Assembly (NCBI RefSeq): GCF_017814945.1
Contig: NZ_JAGIPX010000029.1
Coordinates: forward strand, 1-64,000
DNA length: 64,000 nt
DNA from: Paraburkholderia sp. LEh10
GTDB lineage: Bacteria; Pseudomonadota; Gammaproteobacteria; Burkholderiales; Burkholderiaceae
Reading direction: 5' to 3'
Shown here: in pieces, positions 52,135-61,769 of the stretch
Position numbering within the stretch: the stretch's first letter is position 1
Layout of the letters: each line of letters begins with the position of its first letter
Notes under the pieces: model-generated
Told to the model about the DNA's origin: nothing
The model's database searches: none
Seen by the model: the letters and a program-made list of their open reading frames with translations, nothing else
Program-made: the position numbers and the translations under genes

Positions 52135-52908
52135 ATGGGAACGCTAGATTTGCCTATAGATGCCAACTTTCCGACAACAGAACAAGCATTTTCAATCCGC
52201 GTGCCAAACGGTGGAGGCGTTGCCATCCTTGCCGAGGCTAACGGCATCAATCCCGAGAGCGGGCTGGGAGGTATTGGAGTCAGGGGCAATGCCGATGGAA
52301 ACGGCACTGGAGTTTTTGGTGAAGGTCAGGTCGGGGTGGTCGCAGTGGGAACCCAATTTGGCCTCTTCGCTCAGGGGAGTCCTGGTCCTGCCGGTAAGTT
52401 CGAGGGGAGCGTCGAGGTGCAGAACGATCTCACAGTCGGTGGCCGCATTCTGGGAAACGTCGGTATCGAGGGACAACTCACTACAGGTGGAAATGCCGAA
52501 ATCCAGGGAAGCCTCACCGTAAGCGGGCAGAACCTGCTCGATAAATTTGCGACACTTGAGAACGAAATTCAAAGCATCCGCTCAACGAGCGGGAGAACAA
52601 ATTTTGGGGTGCCCGTCAGTCCGCCGATCCCGGGAACTCGACCGACCCTGAAGATAACGCCGAACATTAATAATGGTAAACATAACTTCCTGATCGAGAT
52701 GAGTTCTGGCTTCATAGACCACATCCATATCATCGTGCATGAAAGCAATCCGGCGACCTCCGATAGTGATTTCCCTGTATCTGGAAAATCAGCCCTTTTA
52801 GGTCTTAACGAAGGTAGATATACGTTGGTGGCTACGGATAGAACGGCGGATCCTAACGACAACACAGGACTTTTGTGGAGCACGCCGGCTGACGTGACCG
52901 TCCCGTAA
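52135..52908 (+). CDS. Glycine-rich beta-repeat protein of unknown function
   Basis: A 257-residue protein. GGAGGG lies 5 bases before ATG 52135. Residues about 20-150 carry Gly-Val-Gly-type short repeats (VAILAEANGINPESGLGGIG, VRGNADGNGTGVFGEGQVGV, FEGSVEVQNDLTVGGRILGN, VGIEGQLTTGGNAEIQGSLT) that suit a beta-solenoid or tail-fibre-like shaft. A short helix (LLDKFATLENEIQSIRS) follows, then a beta-rich C-terminal domain (HNFLIEMSSGFIDHIHIIVH, GRYTLVATDRTADPND). No signal peptide. GC is lower than in its neighbours, and it sits alone between a broken integrase and a LysR operon, so it was probably acquired. Function is unknown. Confidence 0.7.
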   Translation: MGTLDLPIDANFPTTEQAFSIRVPNGGGVAILAEANGINPESGLGGIGVRGNADGNGTGVFGEGQVGVVAVGTQFGLFAQGSPGPAGKFEGSVEVQNDLTVGGRILGNVGIEGQLTTGGNAEIQGSLTVSGQNLLDKFATLENEIQSIRSTSGRTNFGVPVSPPIPGTRPTLKITPNINNGKHNFLIEMSSGFIDHIHIIVHESNPATSDSDFPVSGKSALLGLNEGRYTLVATDRTADPNDNTGLLWSTPADVTVP

Positions 52909-53530
52909 GACAGTATGGACACGCTCCTGTGATAGAGCGTTTGCAACGCTTAAACGGACAAGGCCGACAAGCTGATTAAACAGTGGCAAGGTGACACAGA
53001 CTATATTTTTAATGGTCCCGACAAACTATTGGCGGAAGCCGCCAAGTCTTTGTGTAGCAAGACGTCTGGCGCCGTGCAAGTTCGTGAAAAAGTGGAGGCG
53101 GAACGCTCGCCATTCGATACTTCTACTTTCTCACTCAAGGATTTTGTCGCAGCTGGCCAGAGCTCAGAGGGCCGCGATCTCTTTTCGACGCCCACAGTGA
53201 GAGCCCGTTATCAGCTTCCAAGCAGCCGTCGGGGCACAGCTCAACCGAGCGGCCGTAGTGGGTCGAGTCCGGAAGTTCGTGCCGCGCTTGCAGCGGATGC
53301 ACCGCGTACGAACTGCGATCTTCGGCAACCGGCCATGTGCAGTCATTGGTTTCCAAGGCATGGTAGGACAGTCGAACGGCGGCTTTGCACCGTATAGCTG
53401 TCCGTCACCTGCGATCGGACAAGCAGTCAAATCAGCGCTACATACGGCGGCCGCAAATCAAAGCAGTTGTGCTGACAGTTCAACCGGAAAAACTAACCTG
53501 TTCATCACAATTGAAGTCGTACCGCTTGCC
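52909..53530. other. Low-GC stretch with a startless protein-like frame
   Basis: About 620 bases. From 52954 to 53397 an open plus-strand frame has no ATG but reads like protein (DKLIKQWQGDTDYIFNGPDK, AEAAKSLCSKTSGAVQVREK, DTSTFSLKDFVAAGQSSEGR). It is probably the inner part of a lost gene or starts at TTG 53029. No family is recognised. Confidence 0.4.
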
Positions 53531-54439
53531 TTACTCGACCTTCGCTTTGCCCGGTGCGTGCGCGGCTATTTCGCACGCGAGGTGAACAAAAGAGCCTAGC
53601 GCAGCGGGCGGGTTGGGTTCCTTCCACGCGAGGTAGAGTTCGCTTTGCGCGTGCTGTTCGCGCAGCGGACGATAAACGACGTTGTCCATGTGCGTTCGTT
53701 GAACCGACGCAGGTACGAGCGTCACACCAAACCCGGCGCTTACGAGGCCAAGGGACGCGTAGATCTGCCCCATTTCAAAGCTCGTGGAAGGAGAAAATCC
53801 GGCAAGTGCGCACAACTGGTTGATGGTGGCGTGATAGTCCGGCGCGACATCCTTCTGATAATTGATCACGCGCAACTGCATACAGTCCTTGATGGAAATC
53901 TGCCGTTTGGCGGCGAGTGGATTGTCCTTAGCGATGGCAACGTAAAACGGCTCCCGAAGCAACAAGACGCTGTTCAGTTGCGTATCCGGTGGCAAAGAGC
54001 GGACGAATGCCAGATCGACGTCCCCTCGGTTCAGGGCATTGATCTGTTCCGCAGAAGAAAACCATCGAAGTTCGACTGTCACCGCGGGATAACGCTGCTG
54101 GAATTCACGCAAGAGCGGTGGCAGCAGCGTGTACGCGATGTGTTCGAAGAACCCGACCGCTACGCGGCCGATTTCCCCTCTTGCTGCGCGTCGCGAATCC
54201 ACGATCGCAGAGTTCGTCTCCGCCAGAATTCGCTTGGCCCGATCTTCGAAAACCTGGCCCGCCGATGAAAGAAGCACTCGTTTGCCCCGGCGCTCAAAAA
54301 GCGCTACGCCGATTTCCTCTTCCAGTTCCCGTATCTGCCGGCTCAACGGCGGCTGCGCCATGTGCAGTTCATCCGCCGCCTTCGTGAAGTTGAGTGTGCG
54401 TGCCACCGTCAGAAAGTAGCGAAGATGACGCAGTTCCAT
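53531..54439 (-). CDS. LysR-family regulator of the dioxygenase/dehydrogenase cluster
   Basis: A 302-residue LysR protein. The HTH is LRYFLTVARTLNFTKAADEL with HMAQPPLSRQIRELEEEIGV. The effector domain carries IGRVAVGFFEHIAYTLLPPL, RWFSSAEQINALNRGDVDLA, REPFYVAIAKDNPLAAKRQI and GLVSAGFGVTLVPASV, as in the CatR/BenM-like branch. It is divergent from the phyH-type gene with 104 bases between. The first seven residues (MELRHLR) follow the BenM pattern, so muconate- or organic-acid-type inducers are plausible. Confidence 0.93.
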   Translation of the reverse strand: MELRHLRYFLTVARTLNFTKAADELHMAQPPLSRQIRELEEEIGVALFERRGKRVLLSSAGQVFEDRAKRILAETNSAIVDSRRAARGEIGRVAVGFFEHIAYTLLPPLLREFQQRYPAVTVELRWFSSAEQINALNRGDVDLAFVRSLPPDTQLNSVLLLREPFYVAIAKDNPLAAKRQISIKDCMQLRVINYQKDVAPDYHATINQLCALAGFSPSTSFEMGQIYASLGLVSAGFGVTLVPASVQRTHMDNVVYRPLREQHAQSELYLAWKEPNPPAALGSFVHLACEIAAHAPGKAKVE

Positions 54440-54543
54440 TTGGAACCTCTTAGGTATCGATACGCAACTTATTATATCTTTTACATTGAACGTGATCGCT
54501 CTTAGGATCGTGACATCACACCAACGAGTCAGGAGATCCCCTC

Positions 54544-55350
54544 ATGAAACTTACCGCGTCACAGTTGGAAGCGTACGAGCGCGATGGGTTCGTTGTTCTG
54601 CCGGAGCTTTTCTCGGAAGAAGAAGTCGAGCATATGAAGAGCGAATTGCGTCGAATCCAGAAGATCGACACCGACCATCTTGTCCGTGAAAAAACGGGCG
54701 GCATCGCAAAGACGATCTACAAAGTGCACGAGACCGAAAGTCCGACGGCATCCGCCGTTTTTCACTCCGGAGTGCGCTCTCCCAGATTGCTCGAGCCGGC
54801 ACAACAACTGATCGACGATCCCGAACTCTACGTCTATCACACGAAGTGCAATCTGAAGACGGCAATCGACGGTTCCGTCTGGCAATGGCATCAGGACTTC
54901 GGCACCTGGCATATCGACGGCGTGAAGGAGCCGCGAATGACAACCGCGTTGGTCATGCTCGACGAGCCGACCGAAATGGGCGGATGTCTTTACTTCATCC
55001 CTGGAAGCCACAAACTGGGTTCACTCGATCCGGCGTTCGATGAGGCAACCGGGTACCGCTTTTACGTGGTACCCAAGCCGACGATGCTCGATATCTTGTC
55101 CAGCCATCCCAAGGCCGTGCCTATCATCGGCCGCCCGGGGACGGTCGTGTTCTTCGACGCCAACATCGTGCATTCGTCGGGTCACAACCTGTCGGGCGAC
55201 GATAGATGGCAGGCCTATGTCGTCTACAACCAGGTGAAGAACAAACCTGAAGAAGTCGAGCAGCCGCGACCGGATTATGTGCGCTCGACCAATTTCGCTC
55301 CTCTCGAGGTTGGGTCGGACGAGATTCTCGACAGAGTTCAGATCGGCTGA
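54544..55350 (+). CDS. Phytanoyl-CoA dioxygenase-family Fe(II)/2-oxoglutarate enzyme
   Basis: A 268-residue PhyH-family protein. The iron ligands are His116 and Asp118 (VWQWHQDFGTWH) and His210 (ANIVHSSGHN). Arg221, 11 residues later, would bind the 2-oxoglutarate C5 carboxylate with the spacing seen in EctD-like enzymes. It hydroxylates a substrate while converting 2-oxoglutarate and O2 to succinate and CO2. AGGAG precedes ATG 54544. It is the first gene of the rightward cluster under LysR control. The substrate is unknown; the following genes suggest an acid that becomes a D-2-hydroxy acid. Confidence 0.9.
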   Translation: MKLTASQLEAYERDGFVVLPELFSEEEVEHMKSELRRIQKIDTDHLVREKTGGIAKTIYKVHETESPTASAVFHSGVRSPRLLEPAQQLIDDPELYVYHTKCNLKTAIDGSVWQWHQDFGTWHIDGVKEPRMTTALVMLDEPTEMGGCLYFIPGSHKLGSLDPAFDEATGYRFYVVPKPTMLDILSSHPKAVPIIGRPGTVVFFDANIVHSSGHNLSGDDRWQAYVVYNQVKNKPEEVEQPRPDYVRSTNFAPLEVGSDEILDRVQIG

Positions 55351-55578
55351 ACTTGCGCGGGCGTGGCTCGCCAGGGCGCGTGTACCTGGCGAGCAGCGGC
55401 AAGTCACGTCAACCGAGTAAGCCTTAACTCCCGAATGTCGGACGGCCGACTCGTGACCTCGCGTTTTCTCTCCGAATGCGGAAATGGCAACGACACGTCA
55501 GGCCTCTTCTTCTGATGGACGCAGGCGAAGCAAACGTACGCAGAGTGCCGCCCAAGGACGCATTAAAGGTAAAGCGAC
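55351..55578. other. Spacer between dioxygenase and dehydrogenase genes
   Basis: 228 bases with no gene seen. The spacing allows either read-through from the dioxygenase gene or a second promoter. No terminator is evident. Confidence 0.35.
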
Positions 55579-58500
55579 ATGAAGGTCATAAAGCTAAAAC
55601 TAGAAGAAGCACGAGACACTACCTCTGAAGCAGCGTTTCTCGAAGCTTTGCGAGTTGCCGGATTGGAAGGCGAAATTGACGTTAGCCACGCGACTCGCAC
55701 GGTACTCGCAACGGACAACTCGATCTATCAGCGCAAACCGACGGCTGCGATCTTCCCTCGCAACGCCGACGACGTTGAGCGCATCGCGCGGCTGCTCGCC
55801 GAGGAGCGATTTCGAAGCATCGTGGTATCGCCCCGAGGCGGTGGAACCGGGACCAACGGTCAGTCATTGACCGACGGTATTGTCGTCGACCTGTCCCGCC
55901 ACATGAACCGCATCATTGAGATCGATCCGATCAAGCGCACGGCAAGGGTTCAGGCAGGCGTCGTCAAGGATCAATTGAATGCGGCTCTCAAACCGCACGG
56001 ATTATTCTTTGCTCCGGAACTGTCGACGTCGAATCGCGCCACGATTGGTGGAATGATCAGCACGGACGCCAGCGGACAAGGCAGCTGTACCTACGGAAAA
56101 ACGCGCGACCATGTCATCGCTCTGAAGAGCGTATTGCTTGGAGGCGTTCCGCTCGTCTCCGAACCGGTCGACGATGCAGCACTGGATCAACTTTGCGCAC
56201 GGACGGATATTGTCGGACGGGCCTACAAAATTGCCCGCGAAGTTTCCGACAGCCGGGCTGAGCTCATACGGGACACTTTCCCGCCGCTTAATCGCTGCTT
56301 GACGGGCTACGATCTCGCGCATCTTCGCGAGCATGACGGAAGGCTGAACCTGAATAGCCTCATCTGCGGCGGGGAGGGTACGCTCGGCTTCGTTGTAGAA
56401 GCAACATTGAACGTGCTGTCGATACCGCTTCATTCAGCGCTGGTGAATATCCAGTATGAGGGATTCATGGATGCGCTAAGGGATGCGCGTGCACTGATGG
56501 AGCATCGACCGCTGTCGATCGAGACGGTGGATTCCACGGTACTTTCGCTGGCCCGGGATGACATTGTCTGGAGTTCGATATCCGAGTTTTTTCCGGACCA
56601 TAACGAGGAAGCAAGCGCTCAGGGTATCAACCTTATTGAATTCAGCGCCGATGATCTCGGTCAGCTTCAGACTCGCATCGCTGAATTTGTTAAGCACATT
56701 TGCACGGAGCAAAGCGTTCGCCGTCTGGGTCACACGATCGCCTGGGGAGATGCGGCGGTCAGCCGTCTCTATGCGATGCGAAAGCGCGCAGTCGGCCTGC
56801 TTGGCAACGTACGCGGAAGAAGGCGGCCGCAACCGTTTGTCGAGGACACGGCTGTTCCTCCGGAGCAGCTTGCGGAGTACATCGCAGAGTTTCGCGCGTT
56901 GCTCGATTCCTATGGTTTGAAGTATGGGATGTTCGGGCATGTCGACGCTGGCGTGCTGCACGTGCGTCCTGCGCTCGATCTGAGGGACCCCGGTGATGCT
57001 GCCTTGATCAGGCCCATCTCGGATGCCGTTTCGGCGCTCACGATGAAATACGGAGGACTTCTTTGGGGAGAGCACGGGAAGGGCTTGCGTTCGGAATATG
57101 CACCGACCTTCTTTGGGCGCCTTTACCCGTCCTTGCAGCAAATCAAGGCAGCGTTTGATCCGTATAACCAGCTCAATCCGGGCAAGATCGCCGTACCGGC
57201 AGGCGTGGATGGCACGCTTCTCAAGATCGATTCCGCCACTTTCTCGGGTGAACTCAATCGTGAGATCAGCCAAGCTGTGTGGGAAGCGAACAGTGACGCC
57301 GTCCAATGTAACGGCAATGGCGCTTGCTTCAATTTCGATCCGGACGATTCGATGTGTCCTTCATGGAAAGCGACACGTCAACGCATTCATTCTCCGAAAG
57401 GCCGTGCGTCGTTGATGCGTGAGTGGTTACGTCTGCAGGTGGCCGCAGGTACCGATCTGATCGCTCGGCCGCGTGCGAAACGCTTGCCCGTACGGTTCAT
57501 CAATTCGTTGCGTCGAGGGCGAAACAAGGATGACTTCTCGCACGAAGTATATGAGGCGATGAGCGGCTGCCTCGCTTGCAAGTCTTGCGTCGCTCAATGT
57601 CCTGTCAAGGTGAACGTGCCGGAGTTCCGATCGCGATTTCTGGAGCATTACCACACACGATATCTTCGCCCGGCTCGCGACTACATGATCGCTTCTCTCG
57701 AACACACGATTCCGCGACTGGTCTCTGTGCCAGGGGGGCGACAGCTTTACAACCGCGTTGTGGAAAATCGGTTTGCACGACTTTTGCTTAAGCATATTGT
57801 TGGGGTAGTCGATACACCCAGTATCGCGCAGAGCGAAGCCGGGAAATCGAACCGATGCGCTATCGCGACGCCTGAGATTCTAATGCGGATGAATGCAAGC
57901 GAACGGAGCCGCTGCGTGGTTTTTGTTCGCGACACCTTCACGAGCTTCTTCAATGGCGACGTGGAGACTGCTTTTGTCGCGCTTGCGGAGTCTTTGGGAT
58001 TTCGTGTGTTTTTCGCACCCTTTCATCCGAATGGGAAGCCTCTTCACGTTCTGGGCTTTCTGACGCGGTTCGCGCGGGCCGCGCAAAAGAACGCGCAGGC
58101 GCTGATCGATATTGCAAACACAGGTGTCACGCTGGTTGGCGTCGATCCGGCCATGACGCTGACGTATCGCCAGGAATATTCCAAAGTACTCGGGGGCGAA
58201 AACGTCCCGAATGTGTTGTTGCCACAAGAGTGGCTCGCGACTGCGACCAGCGCGTCGCGCGCGCCCAAAGATGCACGCGGGTCGTTCACGTTACTAGCTC
58301 ATTGCACCGAGAAGACGAATGCCGCGCAAGCTACAGCACTCTGGAAAACGGTCTTTGCCGCAGCAGGTCTGGACTTGGCGATGCCTTCGACGGGCTGTTG
58401 CGGAATGTCCGGCACTTACGGTCATGAAGCGAGGAACGTGACCACATCGAGCGACATTTTCGCGCTGTCGTGGGCGTACCAGATTCCTGCGTCCGCTCAA

Positions 58501-58629
58501 CCGCTCGTGAGCGAGGAAGGTCCGGAGGTCCTGGCAACAGGCTATTCCTGCCGCTGTCAGGTCAAGCGTCTGCGAGGCAAGACGCTTCGTCATCCCGTGC
58601 AGGTGCTCGCGGAAATCTACCGCCGATAG
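55579..58629 (+). CDS. FAD/Fe-S D-2-hydroxyacid dehydrogenase (YdiJ-like)
   Basis: A 1016-residue GlcD-GlcF-type fusion, the length of E. coli YdiJ. Residues about 1-480 form a PCMH-type FAD domain with VVSPRGGGTGTNGQSLTDGI and STSNRATIGGMISTDASGQG. The FAD-oxidase C domain follows (GLKYGMFGHVDAGVLHVRPA). A 4Fe-4S motif CLACKSCVAQCP with MCP upstream comes next, then a CCG-type C-terminal region with AHCTEK and GCCGMSGTYGHE. YdiJ-type enzymes oxidise D-2-hydroxyglutarate and other D-2-hydroxy acids and feed electrons to quinone. AAAGG precedes ATG 55579. It lies in series with the dioxygenase, MFS and ALDH genes. Confidence 0.92.
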   Translation: MKVIKLKLEEARDTTSEAAFLEALRVAGLEGEIDVSHATRTVLATDNSIYQRKPTAAIFPRNADDVERIARLLAEERFRSIVVSPRGGGTGTNGQSLTDGIVVDLSRHMNRIIEIDPIKRTARVQAGVVKDQLNAALKPHGLFFAPELSTSNRATIGGMISTDASGQGSCTYGKTRDHVIALKSVLLGGVPLVSEPVDDAALDQLCARTDIVGRAYKIAREVSDSRAELIRDTFPPLNRCLTGYDLAHLREHDGRLNLNSLICGGEGTLGFVVEATLNVLSIPLHSALVNIQYEGFMDALRDARALMEHRPLSIETVDSTVLSLARDDIVWSSISEFFPDHNEEASAQGINLIEFSADDLGQLQTRIAEFVKHICTEQSVRRLGHTIAWGDAAVSRLYAMRKRAVGLLGNVRGRRRPQPFVEDTAVPPEQLAEYIAEFRALLDSYGLKYGMFGHVDAGVLHVRPALDLRDPGDAALIRPISDAVSALTMKYGGLLWGEHGKGLRSEYAPTFFGRLYPSLQQIKAAFDPYNQLNPGKIAVPAGVDGTLLKIDSATFSGELNREISQAVWEANSDAVQCNGNGACFNFDPDDSMCPSWKATRQRIHSPKGRASLMREWLRLQVAAGTDLIARPRAKRLPVRFINSLRRGRNKDDFSHEVYEAMSGCLACKSCVAQCPVKVNVPEFRSRFLEHYHTRYLRPARDYMIASLEHTIPRLVSVPGGRQLYNRVVENRFARLLLKHIVGVVDTPSIAQSEAGKSNRCAIATPEILMRMNASERSRCVVFVRDTFTSFFNGDVETAFVALAESLGFRVFFAPFHPNGKPLHVLGFLTRFARAAQKNAQALIDIANTGVTLVGVDPAMTLTYRQEYSKVLGGENVPNVLLPQEWLATATSASRAPKDARGSFTLLAHCTEKTNAAQATALWKTVFAAAGLDLAMPSTGCCGMSGTYGHEARNVTTSSDIFALSWAYQIPASAQPLVSEEGPEVLATGYSCRCQVKRLRGKTLRHPVQVLAEIYRR

Positions 58630-58707
58630 TCATTAAATTCAACTGTCGACGCAGCGCTGTTCGCCGTGCAGACAAAGTTATTATGATGATATAAGGAGAC
58701 CGATGTG

Positions 58708-60009
58708 ATGGAGAAGTCGAAGAAGTTAAAGCGCATACAGGTGGTATCGATAGCGCTTCTGACGCTGGCCGGGATCGTCAACTACCTCGACCGCAGCACG
58801 TTGTCTATCGCAAACCATTCCGTCAGCGGTGAACTCGGGTTGTCGGCATCTCAGATGGGGATACTGCTGTCTGCCTTTTCGTTCGCCTACGCCTTTGCGC
58901 AACTGCCGGTTGGCGTGCTACTGGACAAGTTCGGATCGCGAGTGATGCTTGGACTTGGAATGTTCGTCTGGTCCGCCGCTCAGCTTAGTGGAGGGCTTAT
59001 AACGAGTCTTCATCAGTTCATCATTGCGCGCATCGCGCTTGGAGTAGGTGAATCGCCAAACTTTCCCGCTGGCGCGAAGGTCGTCAGCGAGTGGTTCGGA
59101 ATTCGCGAGCGGGGTCGGCCTACGGGCATCTTCATAACTTCGTCGACGATTGGGCCGGCTCTCGCGCCCCCGATCTTGACCGTAATGATGCTGTCGTTCG
59201 GTTGGCGGCAAATGTTCATGATCATGGGCGGCTTCGGAATTGCGGTGTCGATTGGCTGGTACTTGATCTATCGCGACCGAAGAAGCGTAAAGCTTTCAGA
59301 TGAAGAAGCTGCGTATCTGAACGAAGGTGCAAGTGATACCAAGGTCGAGCGAAAGATGACCATGTCGGAATGGCGCGGTCTGTTTCTGACGCGTAGCACC
59401 TGGGGCATGATTCTTGGCAATGCGGGCATCATCTATATGCTGTGGCTCTATCTGACGTGGCTGCCTGCGTATCTCGAGCGCGAGCGTCATTTGTCGCTCT
59501 CAAGCACCGGATGGTTGGTGTCGATCCCGTATCTCTTCGGCACGATTGGCATGCTGTCGAGCGGCTTCGTTGCCGATGCGTTGCAGGCCCGCGGTATCGC
59601 GCCGATTCGAAGCCGAAAATGGCCGATCTGTGTTGGTCTGATTGGCGGGGCCGCATTCACGGTGCCCGCTGCGTTCACCCCGAATCTGACGCTTGCGATC
59701 TTCTATCTCAGCGTAGTGATGTTCTTTGTCCAAATGGCGTGCGGCGCGAGCTGGGCGCTTGTGTCCGTGGCTGCGCCCCGGCACATGGCGGCATCCCTCG
59801 CGAGTATTCAGAACTTCGGCGGTTATTTCGGCGGCTCGTTTGCGCCTTTTGTTACCGGTGTCGTCGTTGATCGGACGCATTCGTTTGTCGACGCCTTCCT
59901 CATCAGCGCCGGTATCGCGCTTCTTGCTGCGCTCGTCTACGCACTGGTCGTTGGGAAACGCGTCGACGAACCGGAGGTCGTCGTGTCGACACCGCCACTC
60001 GCGACGTAA
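58708..60009 (+). CDS. MFS transporter, ACS (anion:cation symporter)-like
   Basis: A 433-residue carrier with 12 membrane helices. Family patterns are LAGIVNYLDRSTLSIANHSV, ASQMGILLSAFSFAYAFAQL, GVLLDKFGSRVMLGLGMFVW and GESPNFPAGAKVVSEWFGIR (ACS hallmark). The N-terminal DR in NYLDRST is also typical of ACS carriers for hexuronates, aromatic acids and dicarboxylates. ATG 58708 is chosen with AGGAG 9 bases upstream; GTG 58705 is possible. It probably brings in the acid used by the cluster. Confidence 0.93.
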   Translation: MEKSKKLKRIQVVSIALLTLAGIVNYLDRSTLSIANHSVSGELGLSASQMGILLSAFSFAYAFAQLPVGVLLDKFGSRVMLGLGMFVWSAAQLSGGLITSLHQFIIARIALGVGESPNFPAGAKVVSEWFGIRERGRPTGIFITSSTIGPALAPPILTVMMLSFGWRQMFMIMGGFGIAVSIGWYLIYRDRRSVKLSDEEAAYLNEGASDTKVERKMTMSEWRGLFLTRSTWGMILGNAGIIYMLWLYLTWLPAYLERERHLSLSSTGWLVSIPYLFGTIGMLSSGFVADALQARGIAPIRSRKWPICVGLIGGAAFTVPAAFTPNLTLAIFYLSVVMFFVQMACGASWALVSVAAPRHMAASLASIQNFGGYFGGSFAPFVTGVVVDRTHSFVDAFLISAGIALLAALVYALVVGKRVDEPEVVVSTPPLAT

Positions 60010-60117
60010 CCGGTCTGCACAGGGCGGCATAACCGTTCAAAGACATCCGATACACGGAAAGACTTCTTTTATTTGGCGAAGTTAAATGAATCAGTATAGA
60101 AACCTGATCAACGGTGA

Positions 60118-61530
60118 ATGGGTGGCCGGCGATCACTGGCGACCCAATGTGAGCCCTCTTCGGACAGCAACGATGTAATCGGTGAGTACGCCGATGCCGA
60201 TGCGCCGCAGACCGAAATCGCAGCCGCTGCGGCACGTGAGGCCTTTCGTTCATGGTCGAAGAGTGGTCCACAGGAACGCTTTGACTTATTAGACCGGACG
60301 GCCTTGATCATCTTGTCTAGGAAGGCGGAGCTGGCGAGACTGCTATCGCGAGAAGAGGGTAAGACGCTTTCGGAAGCAGCCGCCGAAGTGCAGCGAGCGG
60401 GGCAGATCTTCAAGTTCTTCGCCGGAGAAGCGTTGCGAACCGATGGTGAATTGCTTCCATCGATTAGATCAGGTCTGACGGTCGAGGTCACGCGTGAACC
60501 GATAGGCGTAGTCGGTCTCATCACGCCGTGGAACTTTCCGATTGCAATACCGGCCTGGAAGATTGCACCGGCGCTTGCGTATGGGAATTGTGTCGTGATC
60601 AAGCCAGCAGAATTGGTGCCGGGATGTGCTTGGGAACTCGTGAAGATCCTGTTTGACGCCGGGGCTCCGCCGGGTGTCGTCAACCTGTTGATGGGCCCCG
60701 GTGCGGCGGTGGGCGAAGCGCTGGTGATGTCATCCAACGTCGACGCAATCAGCTTCACGGGCTCGGCGATGACGGGTCAAGCCGTCGCCGCGAAATGCGT
60801 GTCGAGCGGAAAAAAGGTGCAGCTTGAAATGGGAGGTAAGAACCCGATGGTCGTGGTCGACGACGCCGATATGGACGTTGCTGTCGAAGCCTGCATCAAC
60901 GGATCTTTCTATTCGACTGGACAACGCTGCACTGCATCGAGTCGTCTGATCGTCAGTAGCGGCATTCACGACTCATTCGTCGAAGCAATGCATGCACGCA
61001 TGAGAGTGCTGAAGGTAGGCAACCCGCTGGATTCGCAAACGCAGATAGGACCGGTCGTCGATGCGAGGCAGCTTGCGCAGGACGAGCGATATATTCAACT
61101 CGCAGGGCGTGAAGGCGGAAGCGTGTTCGGCGGTGCTCGTGTAGATGCCGACACGGAAGGATTTTTTCTCGCGCCTGCATTGGTGACCGGTACGCACCCA
61201 TCCATGACGATTAATCAGGAAGAGGTGTTCGGCCCGGTTGCGTCGGTCATTCAGGTCAATGATTATGACGAGGCGCTTGCAGTAGCCAACGATACGCGCT
61301 TTGGATTGTCCGCGGGAATTTGCACGACGTCGCTCAAGTACGCAAGCCATTTCAAGCGAAACGTCGAGGCCGGCATGGTGATGATCAACACGCCGACGGC
61401 CGGGGTCGACTACCATGTGCCGTTCGGCGGTCGCAAAAAGTCCAGCTACGGAGCGAGAGAGCAGGGCAGCTATGCGCGAGAGTTCTTCACGACGGTGAAA
61501 ACCGCTTACATCGCGGCGGGTATCGTGTGA
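60118..61530 (+). CDS. NAD(P)-dependent semialdehyde dehydrogenase (SSADH/KGSADH-like), N-terminus frameshifted
   Basis: A 470-residue aldehyde dehydrogenase. The Rossmann part has VVGLITPWNFPIAIPAWKIA, FTGSAMTGQAVAAKC and catalytic Glu in LEMGGKNPMVVVDDAD. Catalytic Cys is in STGQRCTASSRLIVSSG, and late blocks are EEVFGPVASVIQVNDYDEAL and VPFGGRKKSSYGAREQG. The best relatives are succinate or 2-oxoglutarate semialdehyde dehydrogenases. The proper start (ATG 60086, MNQYRNLINGEWVAGDHWRP) is in another frame and stops at 60176; one base is missing near 60150. The remaining ORF starts at an ATG without a ribosome site and lacks about 23 residues, so activity is doubtful unless the lesion is a sequencing error. 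Confidence 0.9.
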   Translation: MGGRRSLATQCEPSSDSNDVIGEYADADAPQTEIAAAAAREAFRSWSKSGPQERFDLLDRTALIILSRKAELARLLSREEGKTLSEAAAEVQRAGQIFKFFAGEALRTDGELLPSIRSGLTVEVTREPIGVVGLITPWNFPIAIPAWKIAPALAYGNCVVIKPAELVPGCAWELVKILFDAGAPPGVVNLLMGPGAAVGEALVMSSNVDAISFTGSAMTGQAVAAKCVSSGKKVQLEMGGKNPMVVVDDADMDVAVEACINGSFYSTGQRCTASSRLIVSSGIHDSFVEAMHARMRVLKVGNPLDSQTQIGPVVDARQLAQDERYIQLAGREGGSVFGGARVDADTEGFFLAPALVTGTHPSMTINQEEVFGPVASVIQVNDYDEALAVANDTRFGLSAGICTTSLKYASHFKRNVEAGMVMINTPTAGVDYHVPFGGRKKSSYGAREQGSYAREFFTTVKTAYIAAGIV

Positions 61531-61769
61531 CCTAGGATCCCTCGCCCCATTGTATGAGGTGCACTAGTTAATGCGAACAGCCGAGGATCCTCAAAGTTAA
61601 AACGTTCGGATCATTGGCGAGTATTGCGGTGTGAAAAAGAATGGCCTCGGTCTTCCGCAGCACTTGGAAGGCCGGTTCAACAGTCGGAGCGACGCGACCA
61701 GTCTTTCGACGCCCGGATCTTATGCGTGTCGATCGATGCGCCTAGCAGGAAGGAAGATGATCCAGGTTC

